Assembly (NCBI RefSeq): GCF_022179345.1
Contig: NZ_BPQR01000013.1
Location: forward strand, 1 to 64,000
Direction of reading: 5' to 3'
Length of the DNA: 64,000 nt
DNA from: Methylobacterium jeotgali
GTDB lineage: Bacteria > Pseudomonadota > Alphaproteobacteria > Rhizobiales > Beijerinckiaceae
Below are positions 61,296-64,000 of this stretch, piece after piece. Under the pieces are notes generated by a model. The model saw only the letters and a list, made by a program, of their open reading frames with translations. It searched no databases and had not been told where the DNA came from. Position 1 is the stretch's first letter. Every line of letters begins with the position of its first letter. A program made the position numbers and the translations under genes.

Positions 61296-62819
61296 TCAGG
61301 CGGAGGGGAGCCGGGAACGCATACGAAATGCGGGGTCGAGCCGCATCAGCATCGCAACCGGCACCAGGCCGACGAGAACGATGAGGAGCGCCGCCGCCGC
61401 GCCGTCCTCGTAGGTGCCTCGCGCGGCCTCCCCGTAGAGATGCGTCGCCAGCGTCTCGACGTTGAGGGGGCGCAGGAGGAGCGTCGCAGGAAGCTCTTTG
61501 GCGCAGTCCACGAAGACGAGCACCGCCCCGCTGGCCAGCGCCGGCCAGAGCTGCGGCAGCTGCACACGCATCAGCGCGCCGAAGGCGCCGCGCCCGAGGG
61601 TGCGCCCGGCGTCCCCCAGGCTGCGGGGCAGGCGCGCCAGCCCCGCCTCGCAGGCGCCGGTCGAGACCCCGAGGAAGCGGATGACGTAGGCCAGCACCAG
61701 GGCGGTGCCGGTGCCGAGCCCGACGAGGGCGGGCGTCGTGCCGAAGAGCGCGCGCGTCAGGGAGGAGAGCCCGAAATCGGCGAGCGCCAGTGGCGTCAGC
61801 AGCCCGATGGCGAGCACCGCGCCGGGCAGCGCGTAGCCGAGGCCGGCGAGCCGGACGAGCAGGCCGCCCCATCGGCGCCCGACGAGGGCCGGGCTCGCGG
61901 CGGCGAAGAGGCCGAGCACCACGGCCGCGAGCGTCGCCGCTCCGGCGTAGAGGAGCGTTCCGAGCGCTTCGGAGGCCAGCCGCTCCGGCAGGCCGAAGCG
62001 GGCGATGCGCGTGCCGGCCTCGCGGGCGAGGTAGGCCGCCGGCACCAGGAAGCCCAGGGCGACGGGCAGGAGCCCGAGGCCGAGGGCGATGACGCCGGCC
62101 GTGCCCCGTAGCCGGCGGCGCTCCAGCGGGCGCGGACGCTGCGCGGCCGTGGCGTAGCCGCGCCCACCCCGGCCCCAGCGCTCGACGCCGATGAGGACGA
62201 GCACCACGGCGAGGCTCGCCAGCGCGATCTGCGCGGCACCGGGCAGGTCGGTGCGGTTCACCCAGGTCGCGTAGACCTGCACCGTCAGGGTGCGCACGCC
62301 GAGGAACTCGGCCGCGCCGATGTCGTTCAGCGCCTCCATGAGCGCCAGCCCGAGACCCAAGGCGATCGCCGGCCGGGCGAGCGGCAGCGCCACGCTGCGA
62401 AACACCCGGCCGGGACCCGCGCCGAGGCTGCGGGCGGCCTCCAGCAGGGTCGCCGCCTGCATCCGGAACAGCGCCCGCGTCGGCAGGTAGACATAGGGGT
62501 AGAGGACGAGCCCGAGCAGCAGCACGCAGGCCGGCAGGGAGCGGATGTCCGGCAGGCGCAGGTCGCCGGGACCGGACAGCCCGAGCAGGGCCCGAAGCCC
62601 CGACTGCACCGGCCCGAGCGGGTGCATGAGATCGAGATAGGCGAAGGCGACGATGTAGGTCGGCACGGCGAGCGGCAGCAGCAGCGCCACGTCGAGCAGC
62701 CGCCGCCCCGGAAACGCGTAGGCCGAGACGAGCCAGGCGCAGCCGGTGCCGACCACCCCGGCCACGATCGCGACGCCGGCCAGCAGCAGCACCGTCTGCG
62801 TCAGCGCATCCGGCAGCAC
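61296..62819 (-). CDS. Fe3+ ABC transporter permease (FbpB-like), start uncertain
   Basis: Two-fold permease of ferric-iron ABC importers: about ten to twelve helices with two EAA loops, the first near ARSLGAGPGRVFRSVALPLA and the second near GDAGRTLGRGAFGALMRV. The first canonical in-frame start is GTG 62819, but the frame stays open upstream to at least 62990 and there encodes the missing first helix (near 62850-62930, ALGLAGLVLSPVVSLALAAL). That stretch has only CTG and ATC as possible starts. An ATC at 62990 lies 9 bases after AAGG and overlaps the upstream gene, so I suspect an ATC start or a sequence error. Translational coupling to the binding protein is likely. Confidence 0.85.
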   Translation of the reverse strand: MLPDALTQTVLLLAGVAIVAGVVGTGCAWLVSAYAFPGRRLLDVALLLPLAVPTYIVAFAYLDLMHPLGPVQSGLRALLGLSGPGDLRLPDIRSLPACVLLLGLVLYPYVYLPTRALFRMQAATLLEAARSLGAGPGRVFRSVALPLARPAIALGLGLALMEALNDIGAAEFLGVRTLTVQVYATWVNRTDLPGAAQIALASLAVVLVLIGVERWGRGGRGYATAAQRPRPLERRRLRGTAGVIALGLGLLPVALGFLVPAAYLAREAGTRIARFGLPERLASEALGTLLYAGAATLAAVVLGLFAAASPALVGRRWGGLLVRLAGLGYALPGAVLAIGLLTPLALADFGLSSLTRALFGTTPALVGLGTGTALVLAYVIRFLGVSTGACEAGLARLPRSLGDAGRTLGRGAFGALMRVQLPQLWPALASGAVLVFVDCAKELPATLLLRPLNVETLATHLYGEAARGTYEDGAAAALLIVLVGLVPVAMLMRLDPAFRMRSRLPSA

Positions 62820-62982
62820 GTGCTCGAGAAGGTGCGGCCACAGCGCGCCGTCGCCGCCGAGCGCGGCGAGCGCCAGCGAGACGACCGGGCTGAGGACGAG
62901 CCCGGCCAGCCCCAGCGCCCCGAGACGCCAGAGGATCGGCCCGGCCCGGTCCGCGAGCCGGGACCGCGCCGGGAGCGCGATC

Positions 62983-63999
62983 TCAGTGATCGAAGCCGAC
63001 CTTGTCCACGAGCAGGCTCGCCGCCTTGCGGTTGCGGGCGATCTCGGTGAGCGGCACCGTGTCGATGGTGAGCGTACCGAGGCTCGTCAGCAGCGGATCG
63101 ACGGGCGCTCCGGCCTTCACGGGGTACTCGTAGTCGGTCTTGGCGTAGATCCCTTGGGCCTCGTCGGAGACGAGATACTCGAGGAGCTTCACGGCCTCCT
63201 CGCGGTTCGGGGCGTTCTTCGAGACCGCCGCGCCCGAGACGTTCACGTGGGTGCCGCCGCCCTCGAAGGTCGGCAGCACGACCTTGATGCCCTCGCCCCA
63301 TTTCTGCTGGTCCGGACCGCCGCGGCCGGAGCGCATCAGCCCGACATAGTAGGAGTTGCCGAGCCCGATCTCGCACGTCTCCGCGACGATGTCGCGGGCC
63401 ACGTCCCGGTCGCCGCCGGCGGGCTTGCGGGCGAGGTTCGCCTTGAGGCCGCGCAGCCAGGCCTCGGTCTTCTCCGGCCCGTGCTTGACGAGATGGTGGG
63501 CGATCAGCGCCGTGTTGTAGGGGTGCTGGCCCGAGCGCAGGCAGAGCTTGCCCTTCCATTTCGGGTCGGCGAGGTCCTCGTAGCGGATGCTCTTGAGGTC
63601 GGCGAAATCCTTGGCGTCGGCGTAGAGCACGCGGGCGCGGGTGGAGAGAGCGAACCAGCGGCCCTCGGCATCGCGGAGCGCGGCCGGCACGGCGGAATCG
63701 AGGGTCGCCGACTTCACCGGCTGCGCAAGGCCGCGGTCGACGATGTCGACGAGGTTGCCGATGTCGACGGTCATGAGCACGTCGGCCTTGGCCCGCTCGC
63801 CCTCGGCGGCGACGCGCTCGGCGAGGCCCTTCTCCACGAAGACCGTGTTGACGGTGACGCCGGTCTTGGCGGTGAAGGCGTCGAGGAGCGGCCGGATCAG
63901 GCCCGGCTCGCGGGTGGTGTAGAGGTTGACCTCGGCGGCCGAGGCCATCGTGCCCAGCGACAGCATCCACGCGACAGCGAACGAAACCCGAGCCGACAT
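62983..63999 (-). CDS. Fe3+ ABC transporter periplasmic binding protein (FbpA/FutA-like)
   Basis: Periplasmic iron-binding protein, 338 residues, with a signal peptide (FAVAWMLSLGTMASA-A, cleavage near residue 21). AEVNLYTTREPGLIRPLL opens the mature domain. The twin tyrosines that coordinate ferric iron are Y217-Y218 in GLGNSYYVGLM. SGQHPYNTALIAHHLVKHG and FEGGGTHVNVSGAAVSKNAP are FutA-type motifs. The gene is complete: ATG 63999 lies at the window edge and promoter and any iron box are outside. The next gene downstream encodes the permease; an ATPase gene is not in the window. Confidence 0.93.
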   Translation of the reverse strand: MSARVSFAVAWMLSLGTMASAAEVNLYTTREPGLIRPLLDAFTAKTGVTVNTVFVEKGLAERVAAEGERAKADVLMTVDIGNLVDIVDRGLAQPVKSATLDSAVPAALRDAEGRWFALSTRARVLYADAKDFADLKSIRYEDLADPKWKGKLCLRSGQHPYNTALIAHHLVKHGPEKTEAWLRGLKANLARKPAGGDRDVARDIVAETCEIGLGNSYYVGLMRSGRGGPDQQKWGEGIKVVLPTFEGGGTHVNVSGAAVSKNAPNREEAVKLLEYLVSDEAQGIYAKTDYEYPVKAGAPVDPLLTSLGTLTIDTVPLTEIARNRKAASLLVDKVGFDH

Positions 64000-64000
64000 C

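Overview
The window reads as a chromosomal stretch of a high-G+C alphaproteobacterium of the Hyphomicrobiales (Rhizobiales), most likely Methylobacterium or a close relative. The basis is an Irr-type Fur regulator with a heme-type Cys-Pro motif, a LexA gene with a GAAC-N7-GAAC operator, a trpG-trpD-trpC-moaC-moeA operon, an NDUFA9-like complex I protein, chromosomally encoded CCA ends on the tRNAs, and strong C/G preference at third codon positions. The genus is an inference; no rRNA is present.

Positions 1-8880 are accessory DNA. A surface-glycan cluster on the minus strand (three GT4-type glycosyltransferases, a sugar-nucleotide epimerase and an FkbM methyltransferase with a repeated coiled coil) sits among decayed IS630, IS5 and IS6 transposases and a truncated glycosyltransferase-type tail. 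It visibly has lower G+C than the rest and ends at the 3' end of a tRNA-Phe gene, as genomic islands often do.

Positions 8881-23400 hold yacG-maf, tRNA-Gly(CCC), a minus-strand operon for a giant FecR/cadherin-repeat/RTX exoprotein, a CHASE2 adenylate cyclase and a secreted protein, then a TerB-like protein, tRNA-Thr(CGT), an SMR exporter, a serine hydrolase and an HdeD-like membrane protein fused to a probable papain-like domain.

Positions 23898-31633 hold the most unusual system here: a compact five-gene plus-strand operon of SWIM zinc finger, DUF5691, MoxR AAA+ ATPase, DUF5682 and VWA proteins. It looks like a MoxR/VWA remodelling machine with a metal-hydrolase-like DUF5682 partner. Two membrane or secreted genes follow immediately.

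Positions 33494-53932 are mostly core metabolism: moeA, moaC and trpCDG (minus strand), transporters, a DbpA-like helicase, lexA with its SOS promoter, comEC, gltX, gltA, fabB, fabA and irr with an apparent autoregulatory promoter. Positions 53987-63999 hold an SH3 protein, a 2-hydroxyacid dehydrogenase, a cupin protein, a Popeye-like membrane cNMP-binding protein, an amine oxidase with a kelch protein, an EI24 protein, an NDUFA9-like protein and an iron ABC transporter whose permease has no canonical start codon in front of its first membrane helix.
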